Of a DNA stretch of 64,000 bases, positions 1 to 8,864 are shown piece after piece. Both the position numbers and the translations under genes were made by a program. This DNA is from Microbacterium sp. LWO12-1.2 (GTDB lineage Bacteria; Actinomycetota; Actinomycetes; Actinomycetales; Microbacteriaceae). The stretch lies in the NCBI RefSeq assembly GCF_040675875.1, contig NZ_JBEGII010000001.1:3286001-3350000 (forward strand), given 5' to 3'. Under the pieces are notes generated by a model that saw nothing but the letters and a program-made list of their open reading frames with translations, was not told the DNA's origin and ran no database searches. Numbering within the stretch: the stretch's first letter is position 1; each line of letters opens with the position of its first letter.

Positions 1-756
1 CGGCGGGTTCTCGAGGGCGAGCAGCCCGCGCATGCACTCGCGCGAGGAGGCGACGTCGTGGGCGTCGGTGCGCAGCAGTTCGCGCCAGTCCGCGCCTTCG
101 CCGCGAGGGAGATCGTCGAGCACGTCGCCCATGCCGGCGAGGCGCTGGCGATACGTGGGCAGCCAGGCGTAGTCGCCGATGAAGGCGATGCGGTGGTGGC
201 CGGCGTCGATCAGGTGCCGGGCGGCCAGCCGCCCGCCCTCGCGGTTGTCGAAGACGATCGAGTCCGCGTCGAGGTTCTCGGCGGGGCGGTCCACGAAGAC
301 GACGGGGATGCCGCGGGCCTGGAGCTGGGCGTACTCGGAGTGGTCGGTCATGGCGGAGACCGTGATCACGGCCTTGGTCTGTCGGTCGGCGAGGTCGTGG
401 GCCACGCGCTGCTCCTGCTCGGCAGACTCGCGGGAGTTCGCGACCGAGAGGTGCATGCCGCGGGGGCGGATCTCATCTTCGATGGCCTGCGCGAGCGCGG
501 AATAGAAGGGGTTGGTGAAGTCGCCCGTGATGAGTCCGATCGACTCGGCCAGCCGTCCGCTGGCGAGCAGGCTCGCGGCGGCGTTGCGTTGATAGTCGAG
601 CTCGGCGGCTGCGGCCAGCACGCTCGCCAGCGTCTTCGCACTCACATAGGACTCGCCGCCGAGAGCTCGGGACGCCGTCTTCAGACTGACGCCCGCACGG
701 GCGGCGACCTGCGCGAGGGTCGGTCGCGGCGTCGCCTCATCGTCTGTTCGTGTCAT
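1..756 (-). CDS. LacI-family transcriptional regulator (C-terminus outside window)
   Basis: Reads leftward off the window edge, so only the first 252 codons are present. It starts at ATG 756. An N-terminal LacI helix-turn-helix (TLAQVAARAGVSLKTASRAL, about residues 13-32) is followed by the hinge and a periplasmic-binding-protein-like effector domain (GLITGDFTNPFYSALAQAIE; VFVDRP). LacI proteins normally repress sugar-use genes and are released by a sugar ligand. It is divergent from the GH92 mannosidase gene, and an 8+8 bp inverted repeat in the shared intergenic region is a plausible operator, so control of that gene is inferred. Family assignment is firm; the ligand is unknown. Confidence 0.93.
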   Translation of the reverse strand, partial: MTRTDDEATPRPTLAQVAARAGVSLKTASRALGGESYVSAKTLASVLAAAAELDYQRNAAASLLASGRLAESIGLITGDFTNPFYSALAQAIEDEIRPRGMHLSVANSRESAEQEQRVAHDLADRQTKAVITVSAMTDHSEYAQLQARGIPVVFVDRPAENLDADSIVFDNREGGRLAARHLIDAGHHRIAFIGDYAWLPTYRQRLAGMGDVLDDLPRGEGADWRELLRTDAHDVASSRECMRGLLALENPP

Positions 757-857
757 GCGTCCCCCTCGTCCGCCGGGGGCGGATAGCTCATTATCGCGGT
801 CGGTCGCTGCGAGATGCACCTTCCCTGCACGGCGAACGCTGTGGTAGCGTCCTCATC

Positions 858-877
858 ATATGACAGCGATGTCATAT
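858..877. promoter_or_regulatory. Candidate LacI operator upstream of GH92 gene
   Basis: Perfect inverted repeat ATATGACA-gcga-TGTCATAT lying in the divergent LacI/GH92 intergenic region, 70 nt before the GH92 start. Symmetry and placement suit a LacI-family dimer site; binding by the adjacent regulator is inferred. Confidence 0.6.
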
Positions 878-947
878 CGTCACGCGGTCTCATCGGAAGG
901 CCCGCGGCAGACGGACGACACACAGCAGTGGAGTTTGAGGAGCAACC

Positions 948-3900
948 ATGAGGGTCCCCAGCCCGAGGAATGCACGACCCGCCCGCCGATCATGGGCGGC
1001 GGCCGGCGTCGCGGTGACGGTGAGCCTGGCCATGCTGACGCCGGTTCAGGCGTCCGCTGCGGCCGGTTCGACGTTCGCGTCATCGTTCGAGTCGACTGAT
1101 GCCGCGCCCGCGCTGACCGGCACCGGCAACGCGATCAACGTCACCGGCAGCCAGTTCGCCCCCGGCAGCGTGCTCGGCGGCGTCACTGCCGTGACGGCAT
1201 CCGCCCAGAACACTCCGAACGAAGGTGCAGCCTTCCTCGCCGACGGCAACGCCTCCTCGAAGTGGCTCGCCTTCACGAACAAGGCGTGGGTGCAGTATCA
1301 GCTCGCGCAGCCGCAGCCCATGGTGCGCTACACCCTCACCTCCGGCAACGACGAGCCCGACCGCGACCCGAAGGACTTCCGGGTGCAGGGCTCGAACAAC
1401 GGCACCGACTGGGTCACCGTCGACGAGCGCAGCGGCGAGCTGTTCAGCGGCCGCGGCGAGACACGCACCTTCACTCTCGCGGCACCGAGCGCCGAGTACA
1501 CGTACTACCGGCTCGACGTGCTCGCCACCAAGACCCCCAGCAAGAACATCGTGCAGTTGGCCGGATGGGAGCCCATCGCCGTCGACGGCGCATCGCCAGA
1601 GCCCGCCGACCTCAAGCTGCAGATCGGCAACGGCCCCACCAGCTCCGATACGGCGAAGACCGGTGTCGGGTTCACCGGCACGAAGGCGCTGCAGTACACC
1701 GGACGCCACCTCGCCGCCGGCCCCGCCTCGTCGACGAGCGTCCTGTACGACGACGTCGACCTCGCGGTCGCGGATGACAGCGAGCTGTCGTACCTCGTCT
1801 TCCCCGTGCTCGACGGCGAGCAGACCTACGCCGCCACGTTCGTCGCGGTCGACCTGACCTTCGATGACGGCACCTCGCTCTCCACCAGTGGCGCCGTGGA
1901 CTCCTACGGCTACGGTGCGAACGCGCGGCAGCAGGGGCAGTCCAACGTGCTGTGGCCCAACCAGTGGAACAAGGTGACGGTCGACCTCGGCCAGTTCGCC
2001 GGACGCACGGTCGACGACATCCTCTTCACGTATGACCACCCAGGGACCGACGTCAAGGGCGTCGAGGTGCCCACCGGCGAGACCGCCTTCAGCGGCTGGC
2101 TGGACGACGTCGCGATCGGTGCGGCCGAAGAGCTCGACACCACCGACGGACTCGTCTCTTACGTCGACACCCGCCGCGGCACGAACTCGACCGGTGGATT
2201 CTCGCGCGGCAACAACCTGCCGGCGACCGCGTGGCCGAACGGCTTCAACTTCATCACGCCGATGACCAACGCCGACAACGTCGGCACGCTCTACCAGTAC
2301 CAGCGCGCCAACAACGCGCAGAACCTGCCGGCTCTGAACGGCATCGGCTTCTCGCACCAGCCGAGCATCTGGATGGGCGATCGCAACCAGATCGCCGTGC
2401 TGCCCGCCGCGAACGCGAACCCCACATCGTCGCTGAACGACCGCAAGCTCACGTTCCGTCACGAGAACGAGACCGCCCGGCCCGACATCTACGGCGTCGA
2501 GTTCGACAACGGCATCAACACCGAGGTCACCGCGACCGACCACGGCGCGATCTACCGCTTCGAGTTCACCGGTGACGCCAGCTCCGTGCTGATCGACCAG
2601 CTCGTGAACAGCTCGAAGCTCACGATCTCCGGCGACACAGTGAGTGGATGGGTCGATGGCGGATCCGGCTACCCCGGGCGCACCCGCATGTTCGTCTACG
2701 GCACGTTCGACCGCGAGCCCACGGCATCCGGCGCGACGACACGTGGCGACCGCAACGGCACGGCGCGCTACGCGGCCTTCGACACCACCACCGACCGCAC
2801 GGTCGAGCTGCGTCTGTCGTCGTCGTTCATCTCGCAGGACCAGGCGAAGGCCAACCACGGCTTCGAGCTCGAGGGCGTCTCGTTCGACCGCGCTCACAAG
2901 GCGGTCCGCGATGCATGGAACGAGCGACTCAGCGTCGTGCACGACGTCAAGGGCGCGAGCGACACCCAGCTGGTGACGCTGTACTCGAGCCTGTACCGCC
3001 TGAACCTGTACCCGAACTCGCAGTTCGAGAACACGGGTACGGCCACCAAGCCGGTCTACAAGTACGCCAGCCCGGTCTCCGCGACCAGCGGATCGGCGAG
3101 CGACACGCAGACCAACGCCGAGATCGTCGACGGCAAGATCTACGTCAACAATGGATTCTGGGACACGTATCGCACGGCCTGGCCGCTGTACTCGCTGCTC
3201 TACCCCGACGTGACCGAAGAACTCGTCGACGGCTTCGTGCAGCAGTACCGCGACGGTGGATGGGTCGCGCGGTGGTCGTCCCCCGGCTACGCCGACCTCA
3301 TGACCGGGACGAGCTCCGACGTCGCTTTCGCAGATGCCTATCTCGCTGGTGCCCTCAGCACCGACACCGCGCTCGAGGCATACGACGCGGCCGTCAAGAA
3401 CGCCACCGTGCTCCCGGAATCCAACGCCGTCGGGCGCAAGGGTCTCGGGCAGTCGATCTTCCTCGGCTACACCGAGGCGAGCACCCACGAGAGCGCGTCG
3501 TGGGGGCTCGAGGGCTACATCAACGACTTCGGCATCGCCGAGATGGCGAAGGCCCTCTCGGAAGACCCGAAGACGCCGACCGACCGCGTCGCACAGCTGA
3601 AGGAGGAGGCGACGTACTTCGAAGCACGGGCCGAGCACTACGTCGAGATGTACAACCCCGAAGCGGGCACGTTCACCTCGCGCAACGCGGACGGCAGCTG
3701 GACCTCCGGCGCCGACTTCGACAAGAAGGCCTGGGGTGGCGCGTTCACCGAGGCCAGCGCCTGGACCTTCGGATTCCACGCCCCCCACGACGTCGACGGT
3801 CTCGCCGCGCTGTACGGCGGACGACAGGAACTCGTCGACGTCATGCACGACTTCCTCACCACGCGGGAGAAGGCGGACTACTCCGGCATCCACGAGGCAC

Positions 3901-6900
3901 GCGAGGCACGCGATGTGCGCCTGGGCATGCTCGGGATGTCGAACCAGATCGCGCACCACATCCCCTACGTGCTCGCCGAGGCGGGCGACCCCTCAGGGGC
4001 GCAGGAGCTGATCCGCGACATCCAGGACCGCCTCTTCGTGGGTTCCGACATCGGCCAGGGCTACGCGGGCGATGAGGACAACGGCGAGTTCTCGGCCTGG
4101 TACGTCTTCTCGGCCCTCGGCTTCTACCCGCTCGAGGTGGGATCGGGGAACTACACGATCGGTACGCCGCTGTTCGACAGCGCGACGCTCTCGATCGGCG
4201 GCACCGACCTGGTCATCAACGCACCGGGAGCGTCGGCGGGCAAGGACTACGTCGCGGGTGTCAGCATCAACGGCACGGCCGTCGAAGAGACCACGTTCGA
4301 CGGCGATCTGGTGCGCGAGGGAGGAACGCTCGACTTCACGATGAGCGCTGAGCCCTCGGCCTGGGGCAGCAAGGACCTGGGTGAGGAGCTCGAGGTGCCC
4401 ACCACCCTGGTGGATGCCACGAAGGTCGGCCGCGGCACGCTCACGGCCACCGACGGGACTCCCGTCGGCTCGCTGATCGACGACAACATGAACTCGAAGG
4501 TCACCTTCGCAGGCGATTCGACCGAACTGGTGTGGACCTCGCAGTCCGGACCGGTCTCGATCGGTCAGTACACGCTGACGAGCGCCGCGAAGGCGGATGC
4601 TCCGTCGAGCTGGACGCTGCAGGGATCGGTCGACGGCAAGACGTGGACCGAGATCGACAGCCGCGAGGGCGAGACATTCATGTGGGACACCCAGACCCGG
4701 CCGTTCACGGCTCAGAACGCGGATGGCTTCACGAGCGTGAAGCTCACGCTGACGTCGAAGAGCGAGACGCTGTCGCTGTCGGAGGTCGAGCTGTTCGCCT
4801 CGTCATCCGCCGCCGACGGACTCCAGATCTCGGCCGGCGCCCCGCAGCGGGTGAAGGTCGACACCGAGTTCACCGGTTCGCTCGCGACGATCGTCGGCAC
4901 CGAGACGGAGGCCTCCGGCTACACCGTCACGGTCGACTACGGTGACGGCGCCGAGATGACCGATGTGAAGCTGGTGCGCGATGATCTGGGTGGCTGGAAG
5001 GTGAGCGCACCGCACACCTTCACCGCTCCTGGCACGTACTCGGCTGCCGTCACGGTGCGCGACTCGAGCGGCGCAGTGGCCCAGACCACGGCGACCGTCA
5101 CGGTCTACCGCGACGAGACGCTGGTCGGCGCGTTCAACAACGTCTGCATCGGCGACCTGGGAGTCACCGCGGCCAACTGCGATTCGCAGGGTCACGGCTA
5201 CTACCGCGACAAGCTCGTCGCCGACGGGTTCGTGCAGGGCGAGACGCTGACCATCCCCGGCACCGAGTTGACGTACGACCTCCCGGCGATCCCGGCAGGT
5301 GCACCCGACAACATCACCGGCGAGGGCCAGACCGTGCGCCTGTCGCTCGGCTCCGGCGCCACGCAGCTCTCGTTTATCGGAACGGCGACCGAGAGCAACC
5401 GCGACTCGGAGGCCGTGCTGCACTTCACCGACGGCAGCACGCAGACGGTGACGATCAGCCTCGGCGACTGGGTCGGAGCATCCGGCAACCCCTACAAGCA
5501 GAACACCGTGTTGACGATCTCGGAGGGTCGTCTCTCCGGGACGGGTGCGGAATCGGGAGGCGCCAAGAACACGGCGATCTTCGCGACCGCGCCGATCACG
5601 CTCGATGTCGATGACAAGGGTGCCCCGAAGGTCGTCGAGTCGCTGACGATGCCGAAGGAGCCGGGTTCGTTGAACGACGGACGCGTGCACATCTTCGCCA
5701 TCGGTTCCGACGGCGACCGCTCGGCCGCTGCACCGCTGAACGTCGAGGCCGGCACGGTGTCGGGTCAGATCGCCGGTGAGGCATTCGACGCGACGCTCGC
5801 CACGGTCACCGGCGGTGCCGGAGACAGCACCGCGATCGTCAACTGGGGTGACGGTTCTCCCGTCGCCGCGGTCGATGTCGAGGACGGCGCCGTCGCCGCC
5901 GGTCACACCTACGCCACGGCGGGCACCTTCACGGTGACCGTCACGGCGGACGACGGTGTGCAGTCGGCGGATGCGACGCTGGAGATCGCGGTCGAGGAGC
6001 CGGAGCCCGAGTACGCTCCGGAGATCGCGGCACCCGAAGAAGCCCACCCCGGCGACTCGGTCGAGATCACCGGCACCGGCTTCGCCCCCGGCGAGAACGT
6101 GTCGATCCGCATCGACGACGAGGAGGCGGTGGTCGTGAAGGCTGATGACGACGGCGCGATCCGCGGCGACATCATCGTGCCGGAGGATGCGGTGGATGGC
6201 GATCACCCCGTGGTGGCGCTGGGCGACGTCTCGAACGTCGAAGCCCGGACGTCACTCCGGGTCACCGCCGAGACCTCGGCGCCGCAGAGCACCTCGGTCA
6301 CCCTGACCGCGGGCACAGACGACGCCGTCGCCGGCGAGTCGGTCGAGCTCACCGCGACGGTCACCCCGGCCGGCGCGGCGGGCAAGGTCGACTTCATCGA
6401 GGGTGACACCGTGGTCGGCTCGGCCACCGTCACCGCAGGCACTGCGACGGCCGATGTGCTGATCGCGACCTCGGGTACGCACACCTTCGTGGCGCGGTTC
6501 GTGCCGTCGGACCCGGAGGCCTACCGCGGCTCCGAGTCTGCGCCGCTCACGCTCGAGGTCCGAGGCACCCCGGTGCTGGAGGCCGAGCTCGTGATCGGTC
6601 AGAAGAGCGTGATGCAGGGCGGCAGCGTCGAGGTGATCGGCCGCGGCTTCGCCTCGGGTGAGAAGGTCACCCTCACACTGCACTCCGACCCGATCCGCCT
6701 CGGTGAGGTCACGGCAGACGGCACCGGAGCGTTCCGCGTGCAGCTGACGGTGCCGGCATCCGCTCCGGTGGGCGCCCACACGCTCATCGCGGAAGGCGTC
6801 GACTCCGGTCTGAGTGCCGAGGGCGCCCTGCGGGTGACCGCTGCGGCCGGTGGCGGCGACGGACTGGCAGGAACGGGTGGAGCGATCCCTCTGACGCTCA

Positions 6901-6971
6901 TCAGCCTGTTGCTGGTGCTGCTCGCCGCCGGTGGCGTGCTCGTCGTCCGCCGGCGTCGCGTGGAGTCCTGA
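948..6971 (+). CDS. Secreted, cell-wall-anchored GH92 family alpha-mannosidase-like glycoside hydrolase, multidomain
   Basis: 2007 aa. A signal peptide (about 1-39, ending VQASA-A) is followed by an F5/8-type C carbohydrate-binding-like domain (about 55-195), a linker beta domain, and the GH92 catalytic region (about 400-1115). GH92 hallmarks include GFWDTYRT (736), HESASWGLEG (847) and DEDNGEFSAWYVFSALGFYP (1042). A second F5/8-C-like domain (about 1150-1285), a PKD repeat (about 1292-1387), a possible galactose-binding/NEW2-like segment, a second PKD (about 1600-1685) and Ig-like repeats follow. The C-terminus is LAGTG (1973-1977), a hydrophobic helix and RRRR: a class E sortase signal. GH92 enzymes are exo-acting alpha-mannosidases on N-glycans and mannans. 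The start is ATG behind a gaggagc Shine-Dalgarno. The precise linkage specificity cannot be read from sequence. Confidence 0.92.
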   Translation: MRVPSPRNARPARRSWAAAGVAVTVSLAMLTPVQASAAAGSTFASSFESTDAAPALTGTGNAINVTGSQFAPGSVLGGVTAVTASAQNTPNEGAAFLADGNASSKWLAFTNKAWVQYQLAQPQPMVRYTLTSGNDEPDRDPKDFRVQGSNNGTDWVTVDERSGELFSGRGETRTFTLAAPSAEYTYYRLDVLATKTPSKNIVQLAGWEPIAVDGASPEPADLKLQIGNGPTSSDTAKTGVGFTGTKALQYTGRHLAAGPASSTSVLYDDVDLAVADDSELSYLVFPVLDGEQTYAATFVAVDLTFDDGTSLSTSGAVDSYGYGANARQQGQSNVLWPNQWNKVTVDLGQFAGRTVDDILFTYDHPGTDVKGVEVPTGETAFSGWLDDVAIGAAEELDTTDGLVSYVDTRRGTNSTGGFSRGNNLPATAWPNGFNFITPMTNADNVGTLYQYQRANNAQNLPALNGIGFSHQPSIWMGDRNQIAVLPAANANPTSSLNDRKLTFRHENETARPDIYGVEFDNGINTEVTATDHGAIYRFEFTGDASSVLIDQLVNSSKLTISGDTVSGWVDGGSGYPGRTRMFVYGTFDREPTASGATTRGDRNGTARYAAFDTTTDRTVELRLSSSFISQDQAKANHGFELEGVSFDRAHKAVRDAWNERLSVVHDVKGASDTQLVTLYSSLYRLNLYPNSQFENTGTATKPVYKYASPVSATSGSASDTQTNAEIVDGKIYVNNGFWDTYRTAWPLYSLLYPDVTEELVDGFVQQYRDGGWVARWSSPGYADLMTGTSSDVAFADAYLAGALSTDTALEAYDAAVKNATVLPESNAVGRKGLGQSIFLGYTEASTHESASWGLEGYINDFGIAEMAKALSEDPKTPTDRVAQLKEEATYFEARAEHYVEMYNPEAGTFTSRNADGSWTSGADFDKKAWGGAFTEASAWTFGFHAPHDVDGLAALYGGRQELVDVMHDFLTTREKADYSGIHEAREARDVRLGMLGMSNQIAHHIPYVLAEAGDPSGAQELIRDIQDRLFVGSDIGQGYAGDEDNGEFSAWYVFSALGFYPLEVGSGNYTIGTPLFDSATLSIGGTDLVINAPGASAGKDYVAGVSINGTAVEETTFDGDLVREGGTLDFTMSAEPSAWGSKDLGEELEVPTTLVDATKVGRGTLTATDGTPVGSLIDDNMNSKVTFAGDSTELVWTSQSGPVSIGQYTLTSAAKADAPSSWTLQGSVDGKTWTEIDSREGETFMWDTQTRPFTAQNADGFTSVKLTLTSKSETLSLSEVELFASSSAADGLQISAGAPQRVKVDTEFTGSLATIVGTETEASGYTVTVDYGDGAEMTDVKLVRDDLGGWKVSAPHTFTAPGTYSAAVTVRDSSGAVAQTTATVTVYRDETLVGAFNNVCIGDLGVTAANCDSQGHGYYRDKLVADGFVQGETLTIPGTELTYDLPAIPAGAPDNITGEGQTVRLSLGSGATQLSFIGTATESNRDSEAVLHFTDGSTQTVTISLGDWVGASGNPYKQNTVLTISEGRLSGTGAESGGAKNTAIFATAPITLDVDDKGAPKVVESLTMPKEPGSLNDGRVHIFAIGSDGDRSAAAPLNVEAGTVSGQIAGEAFDATLATVTGGAGDSTAIVNWGDGSPVAAVDVEDGAVAAGHTYATAGTFTVTVTADDGVQSADATLEIAVEEPEPEYAPEIAAPEEAHPGDSVEITGTGFAPGENVSIRIDDEEAVVVKADDDGAIRGDIIVPEDAVDGDHPVVALGDVSNVEARTSLRVTAETSAPQSTSVTLTAGTDDAVAGESVELTATVTPAGAAGKVDFIEGDTVVGSATVTAGTATADVLIATSGTHTFVARFVPSDPEAYRGSESAPLTLEVRGTPVLEAELVIGQKSVMQGGSVEVIGRGFASGEKVTLTLHSDPIRLGEVTADGTGAFRVQLTVPASAPVGAHTLIAEGVDSGLSAEGALRVTAAAGGGDGLAGTGGAIPLTLISLLLVLLAAGGVLVVRRRRVES

Positions 6972-6991
6972 CCCCCAGGGGCTCCGCATAC

Positions 6992-7030
6992 CGAAGCCGC
7001 CCATCCCGTTCCCCGGGGTGGGCGGCTTCG
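6992..7030. terminator. Hairpin after GH92 gene
   Basis: Inverted repeat CGAAGCCGCCCA ... TGGGCGGCTTCG, 12-bp arms and 15-nt loop, starting about 20 nt past the GH92 stop and followed by tcgtcgtc. Likely intrinsic terminator, although without a long T run, as is common at this GC content. Confidence 0.7.
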
Positions 7031-7048
7031 TCGTCGTCCCTGCGGCGC

Positions 7049-7106
7049 TGAGGGGTCAAGACACGCTGCGCCTTCGCATCCGCACACGGCGTGTCTTGAC
7101 CCCTCA
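7049..7106. repeat. 58-bp dispersed palindrome, copy 1
   Basis: Arms TGAGGGGTCAAGACACGC and its reverse complement (18 bp), 22-nt interior. It lies between the convergent GH92 and M24-peptidase genes. Same total length and outer arms as the copies at 52915, 61051 and 62661. Confidence 0.9.
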
Positions 7107-7123
7107 CCGGCGGGATGCGGCGG

Positions 7124-8248
7124 TCAGACCGAGGTGAGTCCGTGCGGCGCGACGTTCAGGCGCTCGCACCCCTCGGCTGTCACCACCACGATGTCTTCGA
7201 TACGCGCGCCCCACTCGCCGGCGAAGTAGATGCCGGGCTCGATGCTGAACGCCATGCCTTCGCGCAACACGAGGTCGTTGCCGGGTGCGATGTACGGCTC
7301 TTCGTGTACCGAGACGCCGATGCCATGGCCGGTGCGGTGCAGGAACGCCTCTCCGAGTCCCGCGGCGGTGAGCACGTCGCGGGCGGCAGCATCGACCTCT
7401 TCAGCGGTGGCCCCTGGACGAGCAGCATCGACAGCGGCCTGCTGTGCGCGCACGAGCACGGAGATGCGCTCGGCGGCGGCGGGGTCGGGCTGTCCGACGA
7501 CATAGGTGCGGGTGCTGTCGGAGTTGTAGCCGCTGGGCACGGCACCGCCGATGTCGACCACCACGATGTCGCCCTCCTGGATCACGCGATCCGAGACCTC
7601 GTGATGCGGATCCGCACCGTTCGGCCCCGAGCCCACGATCACGAACTCGACCGTGCGATGTCCCTCCGCCACGATCGCCTCGGCGATGTCCGCCGCGACC
7701 TCGCGTTCGGTGCGACCGGCACGCAGCCACTCCGGCACGCGGCGGTGCACGGCGTCGATGGCGTCACCGGCACGGCGCAGTTCCGTGATCTCGGCGTCGT
7801 CCTTGACCATGCGGCTTTCGCGCAGCACCGGGGTCGCGAGTTCGAGGGTCACCCCCAGCCGCTCTCCGATCGGAATCACGTGCAGCGCCGGCAGGGCATC
7901 CGAGACGCCGACGCGGGTCACGGTGCCCAGCGCCTCGGCGACGAGGTCGTACGGGTTCTCGCCGTCGACCCAGTCCGCCAGGCGCAGGCCGAGCGCACCG
8001 ACCGCTGTCGAGCGCACCTTCGCCAACTCCATCCGCGGCACCACGACGGTGGGGGCGATATCGGGGCCGAGGACGAGGGCGGTCAGACGCTCGATCGTGT
8101 CGCCTTCGACGCCCACCAGATACTGCAGATCCGGACCCGGGCCGACGATGATCGCGTCGAGTCCGGCGTCGGCCGCGAGGGCGGCGGCACGGTCGAGGCG
8201 GCTGGCGTAAACAGACGAGGAGAAGGGCAGAGTGCTCACGGCGTCCAC
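7124..8248 (-). CDS. M24-family metallopeptidase (Xaa-Pro aminopeptidase-like)
   Basis: 374 aa, GTG start. It has a creatinase-like N-terminal domain (about 1-150) and a pita-bread catalytic domain (about 155-374). All five expected dinuclear-metal ligands are visible: D232 (VVVDIGG), D244 (YNSDSTRTY), H308 (HRTGHGIG), E337 (FSIEPGIY) and E351 (ARIEDIVVV). The family removes N-terminal residues preceding proline, usually in the cytoplasm; no signal peptide is seen. Length is typical of short prolidase/Xaa-Pro aminopeptidases. It is convergent with the GH92 gene. Dipeptidase versus aminopeptidase activity cannot be separated here. Confidence 0.93.
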   Translation of the reverse strand: MDAVSTLPFSSSVYASRLDRAAALAADAGLDAIIVGPGPDLQYLVGVEGDTIERLTALVLGPDIAPTVVVPRMELAKVRSTAVGALGLRLADWVDGENPYDLVAEALGTVTRVGVSDALPALHVIPIGERLGVTLELATPVLRESRMVKDDAEITELRRAGDAIDAVHRRVPEWLRAGRTEREVAADIAEAIVAEGHRTVEFVIVGSGPNGADPHHEVSDRVIQEGDIVVVDIGGAVPSGYNSDSTRTYVVGQPDPAAAERISVLVRAQQAAVDAARPGATAEEVDAAARDVLTAAGLGEAFLHRTGHGIGVSVHEEPYIAPGNDLVLREGMAFSIEPGIYFAGEWGARIEDIVVVTAEGCERLNVAPHGLTSV

Positions 8249-8301
8249 GCTACTGCGCGCGATCGCCGGTGTCTCCGCCCTTCTCGCGCAGACCGCTGTC
8301 G

Positions 8302-8751
8302 TCAGCTGATGGCGAGACGAATGCGCTCAGCGAGCAGCTTTCTGTTCGCAGATGTCAACTCGAGCAGGGCGTACGCGGTCGGCCACATGGTGCCGTCGTC
8401 GAGGTTCGAGATGGGCTCGAAGCCGAAGGTGCCGTAGCGCACCTTGAACTTGCTGGCCGGCTGGAAGAAGCAGAGAACCTTGCCGTCCTTGCCCCATCCC
8501 GGCATCCCGTAATAGGTGCGCGGCATGAGGTCGGGGGCGACCTCGGTCACCAGCTCGTGCAGCGCGGTGGCGAGCTTCTTGTCGCCCTCGTCGGGCAGCT
8601 TCTCGATGGCGGCCCTGAGGTCGGCTTCGCCCTCGGCTCGCTGCTCCTCGGGAGTCTTCTTCGCGCGGGACCGCCGAGCCTTGGCCTCCTTGGCAGCTGC
8701 CTGCATGGCCTCGCGCTCTTCGGCACTGAAGTTCTTCTCGTTGTCGGCCAC
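8302..8751 (-). CDS. DUF1801 / YdhG-like protein
   Basis: 149 aa. The GTG start has a strong Shine-Dalgarno (aaagga, 6 nt spacer). The N-terminal third is charged and probably helical (EAKARRSRAKKTPEEQRAEGE). The C-terminal two thirds resemble the DUF1801 fold, with MPRTYYGMPGWGKDGKVLCF and a final helical segment. DUF1801 proteins include YdhG, proposed as a frataxin-like iron chaperone in Bacillus; that function is only a family-level hint. It is divergent from the amidohydrolase. Confidence 0.8.
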   Translation of the reverse strand: MADNEKNFSAEEREAMQAAAKEAKARRSRAKKTPEEQRAEGEADLRAAIEKLPDEGDKKLATALHELVTEVAPDLMPRTYYGMPGWGKDGKVLCFFQPASKFKVRYGTFGFEPISNLDDGTMWPTAYALLELTSANRKLLAERIRLAIS

Positions 8752-8864
8752 GGCCGTTCCTTTCGCGATGCGATCAGTGATGACTTCAGAGTAGGGATGC
8801 CGTCGCTCACTGTGCTTCTCGATTCGTGATCGATCGAGAACGGCATCGCTGCCAGACTGGCGCC

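Noticed and set aside
1080..3959. 959-codon open frame antisense to the GH92 gene
   Set aside because: It follows from high GC at third positions of the real gene on the other strand, has no recognisable domain, and its composition (R/V/G/E rich) is typical of antisense shadows.
7049..7106. CRISPR repeat or insertion-sequence end
   Set aside because: The palindromes are widely spaced, not arrayed, with no spacers, transposase or target-site duplications.
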